This document shows positions 37,849 to 46,920 of a stretch of 64,000 nucleotides of DNA, one piece after another (position 1 is the first letter of the stretch; each line of letters starts with the position of its first letter). The notes beneath the pieces are model-generated. The model was not told the origin of the DNA, made no database searches, and saw only the letters and a program-made list of their open reading frames with translations. Source of the DNA: Strongyloides papillosus. Taxonomy: Eukaryota; Nematoda; Chromadorea; Rhabditida; Strongyloididae. The position numbers and the translations under genes are program-made. The stretch spans positions 399,598-463,597 of the forward strand of contig SRSI01000012.1 in the NCBI GenBank assembly GCA_005656395.1, written 5' to 3'.

Positions 37849-38401
37849 ATGTCTAAAGTTTTTGAACCTGTAAAGCGACAAGATTCTACAGATTCAGAAG
37901 TAGAAATTGTAGATCCAGAAGAATGCACTGATAATGGTGCAAAAAATGAGAAGAAAAGTGATTCGGATGAGAAAAGCAAAGCGGAGTCTGAACATGATAC
38001 AGAAAATGATACCGATAATGACACTTGCCAGGAGGATGAAGATGTTGATGAGGAAGGGGAGAGCGAAAATGAGACCGAGGAGGATAAATGGTATGGATCT
38101 GATTCAAGAAGAAAAGCATTGAACAACCTTCTATACTATTCAGTTTTGATGTTCGTCCTTCCATTACTTACCATGTACATTTCTTATCAATTTATTTTCA
38201 TAGGTATTTTTAAAATATTCAATATCTATATAAAAAAATTAACTTCCAGATTACTTCCATTATGATACGGATACTGCTGCAATGTACTCTGGTTTAGTAG
38301 CTGCTTGTGTTGTTTATATTGTTATTATATCATTTATATGGGAAGCGTACAATGAAGAAAAAGAAGCTGAAAATAGAAAAAAAACATTGAAATCCGAATA
38401 A
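37849..38401 (+). CDS. vma-21: V-ATPase assembly factor VMA21 with acidic N-terminal extension
   Basis: VMA21 is a small ER two-pass membrane protein that chaperones assembly of the V0 sector of the vacuolar H+-ATPase. Exons 37849-38203 and 38250-38401 (46-bp intron, phase 1) give 168 residues. The core is at the C-terminus: TM1 (LYYSVLMFVLPLLTMYISYQ) and TM2 (SGLVAACVVYIVIISFIWEAY) joined by a short Asp/Tyr loop, then a charged tail ending KTLKSE. About 80 N-terminal residues are almost pure Asp/Glu/Lys/Ser/Asn and look disordered; human VMA21 is about 101 residues in all. An acceptor-like TTTTGTTTTAG lies about ten bases before the ATG, so the gene is probably trans-spliced behind ORC3. Confidence 0.8.
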
Positions 38402-38549
38402 AAATATTTTCTCTTAGTAAATTCATTCTTAAAAATTATTTTTGTATTTTTTGACATTTACTTTGTTACTTTCTGCTTATAATAGTTTTGTACATATTCA
38501 TAACATTAGAATTTTTCTTTTTTTGATTAACATTTCTACAAAGTTGAGT

Positions 38550-38555
38550 AATAAA
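38550..38555 (+). terminator. Poly(A) signal AATAAA after VMA21
   Basis: AATAAA lies about 150 bp after the VMA21 stop and about 120 bp before the MTRF1L start. A second AATAAA overlaps the VMA21 stop codon itself. Confidence 0.35.
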
Positions 38556-38673
38556 TACTAAGAAAGAATGAATTTATAACTGATCTTGATATGATAGTGT
38601 TTGGGAAGACGTATAATGACATAATATTAAGTTATTTAACTTTTGTTATCATTCTCCTATATAGTTTTATTAA

Positions 38674-39855
38674 ATGTTTTTTCTTCTTTCTTCGTTTTCC
38701 AGGATACATATTTCTAAAAGTTTGTCAGTTTTTTTACGAAATTCACAAAGAAATGTTTCAATATACACATCAATTATTGAAAGACCAGAAACTTCAGTAT
38801 TTTTAAAAAAAATTCAAGAAAATTACACATCTATAAAAACCGGTCAAAATGAAAAAGAACTTTCTTCAGCTGACATTTCATATTTTGAGAATGTTATAAA
38901 TAAACATAAAAATTATTTAGATAAACTTAATGAAGTTGAACAATTAACATCCATGATAAATTCAAAGGATGCCGATCGTGAAATAATTGAGATAGGAAAA
39001 GATGAACTTGTAGAAGTTAATAAAGATTTAGACGTTTGTACTGATGAACTTGCTAGAGCAATCGTACGAATGACAGATGTTGATACCTTATCAAATTGCC
39101 AATTAGAATTTTCATGTGGTGCTGGAGGAAGTGAATCTATGATGTTTACAATGGAATTGTATAATATGTATATGAATTTTTGCAAATATATGAATTTTAC
39201 GTGGACACCAATACAATTTGATGATGTCTCATCTACGTCTTTGAGATCAGCAGTTGTTCTTGTTTCTGGTCCCCAAAGTTATTCAACACTACGCTTTGAA
39301 GCCGGTATCCACCGAGTACAAAGATTCCCTGCAACGGATAAAAGTCGAATGCATACTAGTACATCAAGTTTGTCAGTTCTACCGGAACCAGAAGATCCTG
39401 AAATTATTGTTAATGCTAATGATTGCAAAATTGAGGCAATCAGAGCTTCTGGTCCTGGTGGTCAAAATGTAAATAAAAGATCATCAGCAGTCCGTATAAC
39501 ACATTTACCGACAAAAGTTATTGTTAATGTGATGGATGAACGCTTTCAGCATTTAAATTTACAAATAGGATACAAAAGATTAGCGGGTATATTGTTACAA
39601 CAAAAACTAGATTCAATAACAGTTAAAACATCAAACAGCAGAAAATTGCAGGTTGGTAGTAAGGCGAGATCTGAAAAAATAAGAACATTTAACTTCAAAG
39701 ATGATCGAGTAACTGATCATCGTCTACGAAAATCTATAAGTAATTTACTTGAATTTATGGAAGGTGGTGAAATGCTAGAAAGCTTTACTAAAGATTTAAA
39801 TGATTTATATATAATGGAAAAAATAGAGGACGAAATCAGTAGAGACGATATTTAA
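38674..39855 (+). CDS. Mitochondrial peptide chain release factor 1-like (MTRF1L)
   Basis: This class I release factor recognises UAA/UAG on mitochondrial ribosomes and triggers peptide release. It has 393 residues. The N-terminus is Ser/Arg/Phe-rich and suits mitochondrial import. A helical domain 1 follows, then the codon-recognition domain with the RF1-type PAT tripeptide (RFPATDKSRMHTSTS, near residue 219), and the catalytic GGQ near residue 262 (SGPGGQNVNKRSSAVRITHL). The C-terminal TFNFKDDRVTDHRL matches RF1. The start is ambiguous. TTCGTTTTCCAG at 38690-38701, inside this frame, is a strong acceptor, and an upstream mini-exon (38591-38610, MIVFGK, donor GTATAA) joins it in phase. The rest of the protein is unaffected. 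Confidence 0.93.
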   Translation: MFFLLSSFSRIHISKSLSVFLRNSQRNVSIYTSIIERPETSVFLKKIQENYTSIKTGQNEKELSSADISYFENVINKHKNYLDKLNEVEQLTSMINSKDADREIIEIGKDELVEVNKDLDVCTDELARAIVRMTDVDTLSNCQLEFSCGAGGSESMMFTMELYNMYMNFCKYMNFTWTPIQFDDVSSTSLRSAVVLVSGPQSYSTLRFEAGIHRVQRFPATDKSRMHTSTSSLSVLPEPEDPEIIVNANDCKIEAIRASGPGGQNVNKRSSAVRITHLPTKVIVNVMDERFQHLNLQIGYKRLAGILLQQKLDSITVKTSNSRKLQVGSKARSEKIRTFNFKDDRVTDHRLRKSISNLLEFMEGGEMLESFTKDLNDLYIMEKIEDEISRDDI

Positions 39856-39899
39856 CTACAAAAATACTTTTTTATTGTTGTATGCTAAATAATTTATTC

Positions 39900-39905
39900 A
39901 ATAAA
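39900..39905 (+). terminator. Poly(A) signal AATAAA after MTRF1L
   Basis: A canonical AATAAA lies 45 bases beyond the MTRF1L stop, in the 262-bp gap before the convergent REEP stop. Confidence 0.45.
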
Positions 39906-40117
39906 TTTTGATTGAATTAAAAAATACATTCCCAACATTCTAAATAAAATTCATATTTTACACGTAATGTAAATTAAAAACAAAACTATATGAGATGATT
40001 GTCAAATTGGAATCATGAATCAGTTTTAATGTTTCTACATTTTTTAATTGATTATTAATAGAGGAAGGCACAAATAAGAAGCTATTTTTTATGCCATAAA
40101 AATTGAAAAAATTATTC

Positions 40118-41053
40118 TTATGCATTTGTTTTCCTTCTTGATGATGATCTCATAACACGTGTAGATACAACGGGTTCAGTCATTTGCTCAATACTGTTAC
40201 CTCTTGATCTGGAAGATGAACGAGATTTTGATTTACGAGTTTTTTTCTGGGCTGCTGCTTCACCAGAGAGATCTACTAACTCATCATAACGGTAATCTGG
40301 ATCAGCAGGTTCTTCTTCTTCCTCAACCTATAAAAAATCATTTAAAAAATTATTTAAAAGTACAACTTGTCTACAAACCATTTCTTCAACTATCCTCCCA
40401 TTTTCATCTAAATGTCCAACCCACGTTCTTGGTTGTTCCTCATCATCTTCATCTATCTCTTCTTCATCTACTATCCTTTCTCTAACAATTTTTTCTTTAA
40501 TAAGACGTTTACGTGTGGTCCCTGAGGAAATATTAGATACATCACTCATTGAGTATGACTTTTGGAGGCGCTCCTGCCCCCTTATAGCAGCCGTAGCAAT
40601 AATATCCTTTGCAGCAGCAATACCTTTTTGTCCTAATGACAAAGCTTGCCTATAACTCTCATCTTTAGCTCGTTCAATCATAATATCAATTTCATCTTCA
40701 TGTTTAGAAAGAAATGGATGAATCCACTAAAAATATTTTGTTAAAAATAAATAATAATTTGTAAACAAAAAATGACATACCTTTCTATATAACAATGACG
40801 CACCTTTTGTCCATGGTGATAACATCCAAAAGACAAAAAGTACCTTAGTTTCATAATAAAATGGAAACCAAAAAGAAACAAATACATCCGTAATATTTTC
40901 AATAAAAATAAACAATGCAAAACAGATCCAATACATCATTAATTTTATATATTCTTTAACATTTTTGGTACGGACAGCTTTGAAAGATCTGTATGCTGGA
41001 TATAATGTTCCAGCTGTTAATATTAATATTCTAGATAATAATGCTGACAACAT
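40118..41053 (-). CDS. Receptor expression-enhancing protein (REEP1-4 type)
   Basis: REEP proteins shape tubular ER and, in the REEP1-4 subgroup, contact microtubules. Exons 41053-40781, 40726-40379 and 40327-40118, all phase 0, encode 276 residues. The TB2/DP1/HVA22 domain fills the first 95 residues: [20 protein letters not shown], membrane-embedded [18 protein letters not shown], then [21 protein letters not shown] conserved cytosolic helix follows ([20 protein letters not shown]). Next come an acidic stretch (about 165-210) and an Arg/Ser-rich tail ending SSSRRKTNA. The absence of a preceding N-terminal hydrophobic segment fits REEP1-4 rather than REEP5-6. Transcription converges on MTRF1L. 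Confidence 0.92.
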
Positions 41054-42614
41054 TATAATATTTTATTTAGTATCAATAGCTCCAGGTGGAGCTGGTGTTA
41101 ATAATCTGAAAGACACGAAAAAAAACATTAATAATCAAAAAAGAATTACTAAATATTCAAATTATACAATATTATTAAAATACAAAATTAAGTTGTCATT
41201 AATAGTAAACAAAATTTTTGCAAGTTCAATGCAACATATTCATAAAGTAGAAAGATATAAAATTGATGAAACAGCAAGAGAATAATGACATTTATTGTTA
41301 ATATTATTAACGGAATTTAAAGTGCCTTGAGAACGCATGATTGTTTGCTGTTAAAGAGATTATTTTAGTAAATTTATAGTGTGTTCATAGTAGTATCTAA
41401 GTGATGTATTTACAAGTGAAATATCATATATTGTCCAAAAAATAGTGATATAATATGTAAAGTATAAAAATTGACGAATTAAAGATCACTGATATAAATT
41501 CATATTAACATATAACAAGTGAATAGTATAACATTTCAATTTCATCATTCATTATTTTATTTTACTTCTTTGAGCACAAATATATCATTGACAATTGGAA
41601 ATGTAAATTTTGGATAAAACAAGGACGAAATTATGCGCATAATAGGGGAAAACAATAATGCCCTTTTAGGGAGTTGATGTGATAATACAATCAATACTGT
41701 TTGGTTAAGTGGTAATAATAAATAATTAAAAGAAAAAATATTATTAATAAGTGGCATCGATAATATATACATATGAAAGTGGCATGTAGATGTATTAAAA
41801 TAAAGTTAAGATGTAGTTTACTAGAGAAGAGGCAAATGAGTCTCAAAGAGGTTTTGTGGGGTGATGAACAGTCAATGAAAAGCGGCTAGTATTATTTTTA
41901 CTGATTATATTTGACAGTTAAAAGCGAACAGATGTGGCTTTTGAAGCTTTATGCGCAATTTTTTACTTTATAATATTTTTGATTATTTAATCAAGTAAAA
42001 TTTAAAAACTGGACGGGAATGTCTTTATTATATTACAAAATGATAACTGCACATTATGAAATATACTCTTTTGTCTGGGAAGTAAAAAAAAAGTGGGGTG
42101 AAAAAATAATATTTTATTGTTATTCAACACAAGATATAAACACGTGAGCAAATTTTAGTTAAATATCAATAAAATTTAAACTTTATGATAATGGAAATAA
42201 TGTTTTTCTTTCTAATCTAAAGTAGTATAATATTGTAGATGATTTTACCTACAAATATATATATCATTTAGATAAATTCAATCCATTACATATCCACATT
42301 CCTACATACATAGGTTACTATGTGCGTATAAGTTCATAAATGGTATGTGTTAAATGATAAACATAGAAATGATAAAATGTATTATGCCTCTAAAAGACTG
42401 TAAAAATGTTCATTTAAAATTGTGGAATAGTTACGATAGGTGAAGTTACCAAAATACAGTTGAAATAAATATATTACAAACAGTATTTCACAATTTTATT
42501 AACTATTGATAGAAATTCAAAGTTTTAATTTAATTACTTATGCTCACTTTCTCTGTAATGTATTAAAATTCTCTGTTATATAATAAAATTAATGGTAAGT
42601 ATTTTCGCTAGAAT
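41054..42614. other. Intergenic region upstream of REEP, downstream of CED-6
   Basis: This 1.56-kb AT-rich region separates two minus-strand genes and holds the REEP promoter and CED-6 3' UTR. On the minus strand CTTTCAG at about 41114-41108 could be a trans-splice site for REEP. Open frames here are unconvincing. Confidence 0.45.
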
Positions 42615-43764
42615 TTATTTCTTGTCCAAATCATCATTCTCTTCGGGGATGTCTTTTCCTGCACCACCCACATCTCCAGTTTCAAGATGCACTGGACCCT
42701 GCTTTAAGTAAGCTTGTTTCATTTCATATAAACGTTCATCTACTTTTGAAAGCATAGCATCAAACTCCTCCATTGTTGTGATATGTTCAGGAATTTTTGA
42801 AGAGGATTGTTTTGACGTAAAGAAATTATCGCTAGCAAATGGGTCAGAAACATCTGTTTTATTGTTAATACTAGTTTTTCCTTCCTCAGCTCTAGGATCA
42901 AATTTGTCATCATAAATATCATTATGTCCGGTTGCAAGAGATAAATTACTTAACTCAGATGATGGAACCGGAGTAGCCGGAATTGGGGGTGCTGAGTTTT
43001 GTCTATACACTTTAAATAATTCCTCTTTTAAAGATCTATTTTCTTCTTCTAATTGTTGAATTCTCCTCCTCATTAATAATAATTGTTTTTGGTTTTCAAG
43101 ATCCTTCCCATTATTGTCAATAAATTTCTGGTATGCTAAGTCAAATGCTTCTCCAATTGTTAAAGTAATTTTTTCCGCTTGCTTATCACTTAAAAATACA
43201 AAACATTCATGTTTATTCTCATCTGTTTTTGCAATGAAAGCAAATATCCTTTTATCCTAGAAATAGGATTACAATTTTTTAAAGATAAAAAAATGATGGA
43301 AAAATTAATAATACCTCTTTATCATCAGCTACAAATGATATTCTGTGAAGAGGATGACTACAGATGATTAGTTTTGTTTTACTATCCATAATTGTCACAC
43401 CAGTCACTGATATTTGCATATCAACTTTACGTAATCTAGATCCTGAATGCCCATTAATTCCTTGGTTAACCTGAAGATTAAATCTTATAGCATGTATTGC
43501 TTGTCTTGTGACATTAACGCCCTTTGGTTCTTTAACTTCTGTTTGACCCAGTAACTTTAATGAATATTCTATTCTTCCATTTTGAAGAGCAGCTAAAAAA
43601 ATTTAGGACAAACCTATTTTCCAGTATTTACCTGGTGGATGAATCCATGTTTTTTTCCCTTCAACATCTTTTTTCTGATTATTATAATTTTGCAAATATG
43701 GGTTAGATGATGATGATATGGTCTTTTTTAATGTTTTATAAACATCTTTCCCAAAATTCGCCAT
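42615..43764 (-). CDS. ced-6: CED-6/GULP engulfment adaptor
   Basis: CED-6 binds the NPxY motif of the engulfment receptor CED-1 through its PTB domain and promotes removal of apoptotic cells. Exons 43764-43632, 43592-43315 and 43256-42615 encode 350 residues (GULP1 about 304; C. elegans CED-6 about 490). The PTB domain spans roughly residues 40-185: TWIHPP, LLGQTEVKEPKGVNVTRQAI, HPLHRISFVADDK, ECFVFLSDKQAEKITLTI and GEAFDLAYQKF. A leucine-rich coiled coil follows at about 199-225 (RRRIQQLEEENRSLKEELF), then a Pro/Ser-rich tail. A DPFASDNFF element may bind AP2 or clathrin machinery. The gene lies 160 bp after SUPT3H on the same strand, and TTTTTATTTAG at about 43812 is a possible trans-splice acceptor. 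Confidence 0.92.
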
Positions 43765-43924
43765 ATCATAAAATATAATGTAATAATAAAATGACAATAA
43801 AAATAAAAGATCTAAATAAAAATGTAATTTTATGATAAAAATGATTATACAATTATGTAATGTGATAAAATAATAAGAATTAATAAACACAAAAACTTCT
43901 TTTTAAGAGATCACTGGAGAGAGG

Positions 43925-44880
43925 TCAATCAATAACGCCAAAAAGATAATTGCCAGTCTTCATGTAACGAGGTGTTTTTTTCAATGCTAATTTATAATAA
44001 TCTAATGATATTGGTTCATAATATTCAAAACTATCATTTTTTAGAATATGTGATCGGATTTCTGTAGCTTGAGCAACGAGAATTGATAATATTTCTGATA
44101 CAATGAAATTTAGCGAATGAATCGCCTCTAAAGACATTGTAGAGAAATCAAATTGGGGATCTATCATTTCTAATATTTGTTTGTGACGCGCACGTTTTCT
44201 AAAAATAAAGAAAAAAAACAGAGTTGCTAGTAAGTGGGATGATGACTAAACATACATAGAAGCGGTGTTAAATAACGTTTTGCTACGATTGTTTTCAAAT
44301 AAAATATACTCATCGGTACTCATACTCTTCGTCCTCTCTTCCTTTTTCTTCATTATTTTTTGTTTTGTATTATCCGTGAATACATAGCCATTCTTAATGA
44401 AATCAATGTACTCTTCACAACCATCCATCTTTTCGAGGATACTCTCGAGAGATTTTGACAATTCCTCTCCCTCACCGTCTGGTGTTGATAAGATGTCCTC
44501 GTAACTTGAGTAATCTTCGCAGTCACAATCAATATTTTTTAAAGAATTATAGAGATTCTTAACCTTCATTGCTTCATCATATGTTTTAATTCTTAGAAGA
44601 AAACGTTTCATTAAATTTGGGTGTTTTTTGGCTTGAACTAAAAAGTCAATAAACTCAAGCTTAGAAGCACTTAATTTAAATTATCATTTACATTAACCAG
44701 TTGAACTTACTTTCTAGCAATTCTATTATCACCAGCACATTTTAATATAATCTTCAATTGTCCCAATAAAAAATTCTGGACGAATTTGGTGGAATCCGCT
44801 AAAGGGTGCATAGAATCACCATTTACGAACAACAAACTCGAAATAATATCTTCGAGGAAAACATGTATTTTGCTCGTCAT
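43925..44880 (-). CDS. SAGA subunit SPT3 homologue (SUPT3H)
   Basis: SPT3 carries a fused pair of histone-fold halves and helps SAGA deliver TBP to promoters. Exons 44880-44711, 44669-44256 and 44198-43925 give 285 residues in one frame. The N-terminal histone fold reads HVFLEDIISSLLFV, DSTKFVQNFLLGQLKIILKC and ASKLEFIDFLVQAKKHPNLM, parallel to the human EDLLFLMRKDKKKLRR block. An acidic linker follows. The second half has STDEYILFENNRSK (like human SAQYAEFCESRQ) and MSLEAIHSLNFIVSEILSIL. The obvious acceptor TTTTTAG at 44638 would break frame; only the earlier TTAAG at 44670 preserves it and restores the conserved helix. The main alternative, TAF13, is shorter and lacks the second half. Confidence 0.72.
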
Positions 44881-45055
44881 GACACATATACATATGTAAA
44901 AAATGGCAAAAAAAAAGAGTAACTCAACAAAACAAAACACAATTCGTCATGAAACTATTTGGAATATCGATAACACTGATTCAAATTTATTACGTCTTAG
45001 AATGATAGTTAATGGTTAATTGGTCGTTGAAAAATAATTTAAAAGATATTAGTTG

Positions 45056-46358
45056 TTATTTAGCCAAGGGTGATGAAATTTGACTTGGCTGGGATATACT
45101 GACATTTGCCTGAGATTGATTTTTTTGACTTGGAGACACAACTGAATTCTGTATTACGGGTAAAGGATTTGAAGATGTTTGATATACAGGATTTTTATTC
45201 ACAATATTCATACCCATCGTCGATGGTCGTTGTGGAACAGGTGAAGGGACAACTATAGAAGATTGTGAATTTAATAGAACAGAACTGAGTTGTGGCAAAG
45301 GTTTTTGTGTTTCATTGCGCGATGATGGACTAAGTGGTGTTTGTTTAGCTACATACAAACTTTTTGGCGAAGGATTTGAAATTGTCATTTGACCAGAAAA
45401 CCCGGGACCAACCTGAGAGCGTTGTATAACTTTAGACTGTTTTGGGGGTGTTGGTCCACCAAATGGGGTAATCTTCGCTGGACTATCTTCTCTTGCCATA
45501 GGATCCATGGCAATTCTTGATTGAACATACTTATCATTGAATTTAGGTGAGGTTTTTGAGTGATTTGCATGTAAATGAGTATGTAAACCTTGAGCTGTTT
45601 TGTAGGTCTTGTTACACTCTCTACACTTATATACTTTATCTCTTATTATCTCTGGACCTTTTTTCAATTCCATTGAACCACTTTGTCCCATTTGTTCCTC
45701 GAAATAGGATGAATCAAGAGAACTATCATCTGCAAGTGGGGTATTAGGTGGTTTTAACATTGTTTCTCCATGTGCTGTTCTCATATGTTGTCTGTATCCA
45801 GGCATATTCTTATATTTCTTATTACATCCCTCAACTGTACATCTATATTTCCTATCCTCAACTGGTTTTAACCAAGACGGATCGACACCATTATATTTGC
45901 CATCAAAATCACTATTATCCCCATTTTCTTGTCCAGCTTGCAATGCCAATTGCATTGCCTTCTGTACTTGTGCTTGATTACTTGATGCCCTTGCTTGTAA
46001 TGAATGATTCTCATTTTGTACTACTATATTTTTTGTGTAAATATTAAAATTAAGATTATACTTTTCATATTCAATGGGTGTTGGAGGTGTATCAAAATGA
46101 AAATTTAGTGGGTACACGAGTATTGTTTTTAGTTTTGTTTTGTTATAAATTTCATTTCTCGTCTGTGGATTTTCGGCTAAACTCATCTCGGCATCATATT
46201 GTTTTTTTATTTGCGCTAAAACAAACAATAAAAATAACCTCTTTTAACATACGTATATGAGCATTTTGTTGATGCCACAGGAGTTCTTTCTGATTCTTCC
46301 ACACTAAATTACAGGATTCGTATTGGCAAATAAATGGTGTTGATGAAATATGAATCAT
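45056..46358 (-). CDS. JAZF1-like three-C2H2 zinc-finger protein
   Basis: JAZF1 is a nuclear zinc-finger cofactor associated with TIP60/NuA4 chromatin regulation in vertebrates. Exons 46358-46253 and 46215-45056 (37-bp intron, phase 1) encode 421 residues. Finger 1 is in the first exon (C-x4-C-x12-H-x4-H, residues 11-34). Fingers 2 and 3 begin near residues 161 and 233: RCTVEGCNKKYKNMPGY and KCRECNKTYKTAQGLHTH. The KYKN and SYKTAQGL-type motifs are the JAZF1 signature, and their order agrees with the human protein (from memory). The C-terminal 160 residues are Pro/Ser/Gln-rich and disordered, longer than in human JAZF1. The gene is the first of three closely spaced minus-strand genes. Confidence 0.85.
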
Positions 46359-46920
46359 GTGAAATAACAAGAGGTCTACAAATAATCGTTAGTTTTATTA
46401 GTAATCTACTTCATTGACTATTATCCCGCCTTAAGAACAACGAACAGCAAAGTTTTTCTTTTACACTATGATGTGCAAAAGAAAACATTTATCAGGAAGA
46501 GAAATGGTATACATTATGTAATCTATATAAAAATTGTTAGTTAAAGTAGAAAGAGAGAAATTGTACATCTTTTAGATTGTACTATGATCCATACTTTAGA
46601 TACATCTCCTCGTTGTGGGTACTCCTCTCTCCAAAAACGTTTGTACAGTAAATAATAACTTCGTGGTGTGATGTTTTTTTTACAAATCGTCAAGCCTATT
46701 TTTTTTTGTGATATATCCATTTATTCAATTTCCATATATTTTATTGCTAACATACACCGTTATCTTATGTAGTATTATGGAAATGTATTATTTTAAATAT
46801 TCTTTATTTTAAATCGATTAATTTTTTTTAGTATATTATTTTGAAATTTTAAAACATTCCTGATTTTAGGTTATTTTTTAATTTTATTTTACAACGTAAA
46901 GTATACAAAAAAATACTATT
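46359..46920. promoter_or_regulatory. Divergent promoter region, JAZF1-like / DDX60-like
   Basis: A 562-bp gap separates two outward-facing start codons and presumably contains both promoters. No specific binding site or ORF is assigned. Confidence 0.4.

Noticed and set aside
37886..38164. Antisense Ser/His-rich frames across the VMA21 acidic region
   Set aside because: Mirror frames of the repetitive GAA/GAT codons in the acidic tail; no independent coding evidence.
40965..41285. 106-codon plus-strand frame overlapping REEP exon 1
   Set aside because: It is antisense to the conserved REEP coding exon and continues into Lys/Asn-rich noncoding sequence.
44638..44644. TTTTTAG as the SUPT3H exon 2 acceptor
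   Set aside because: It puts the downstream exon out of frame and removes the conserved histone-fold helix; the TTAAG at 44670 was used instead.
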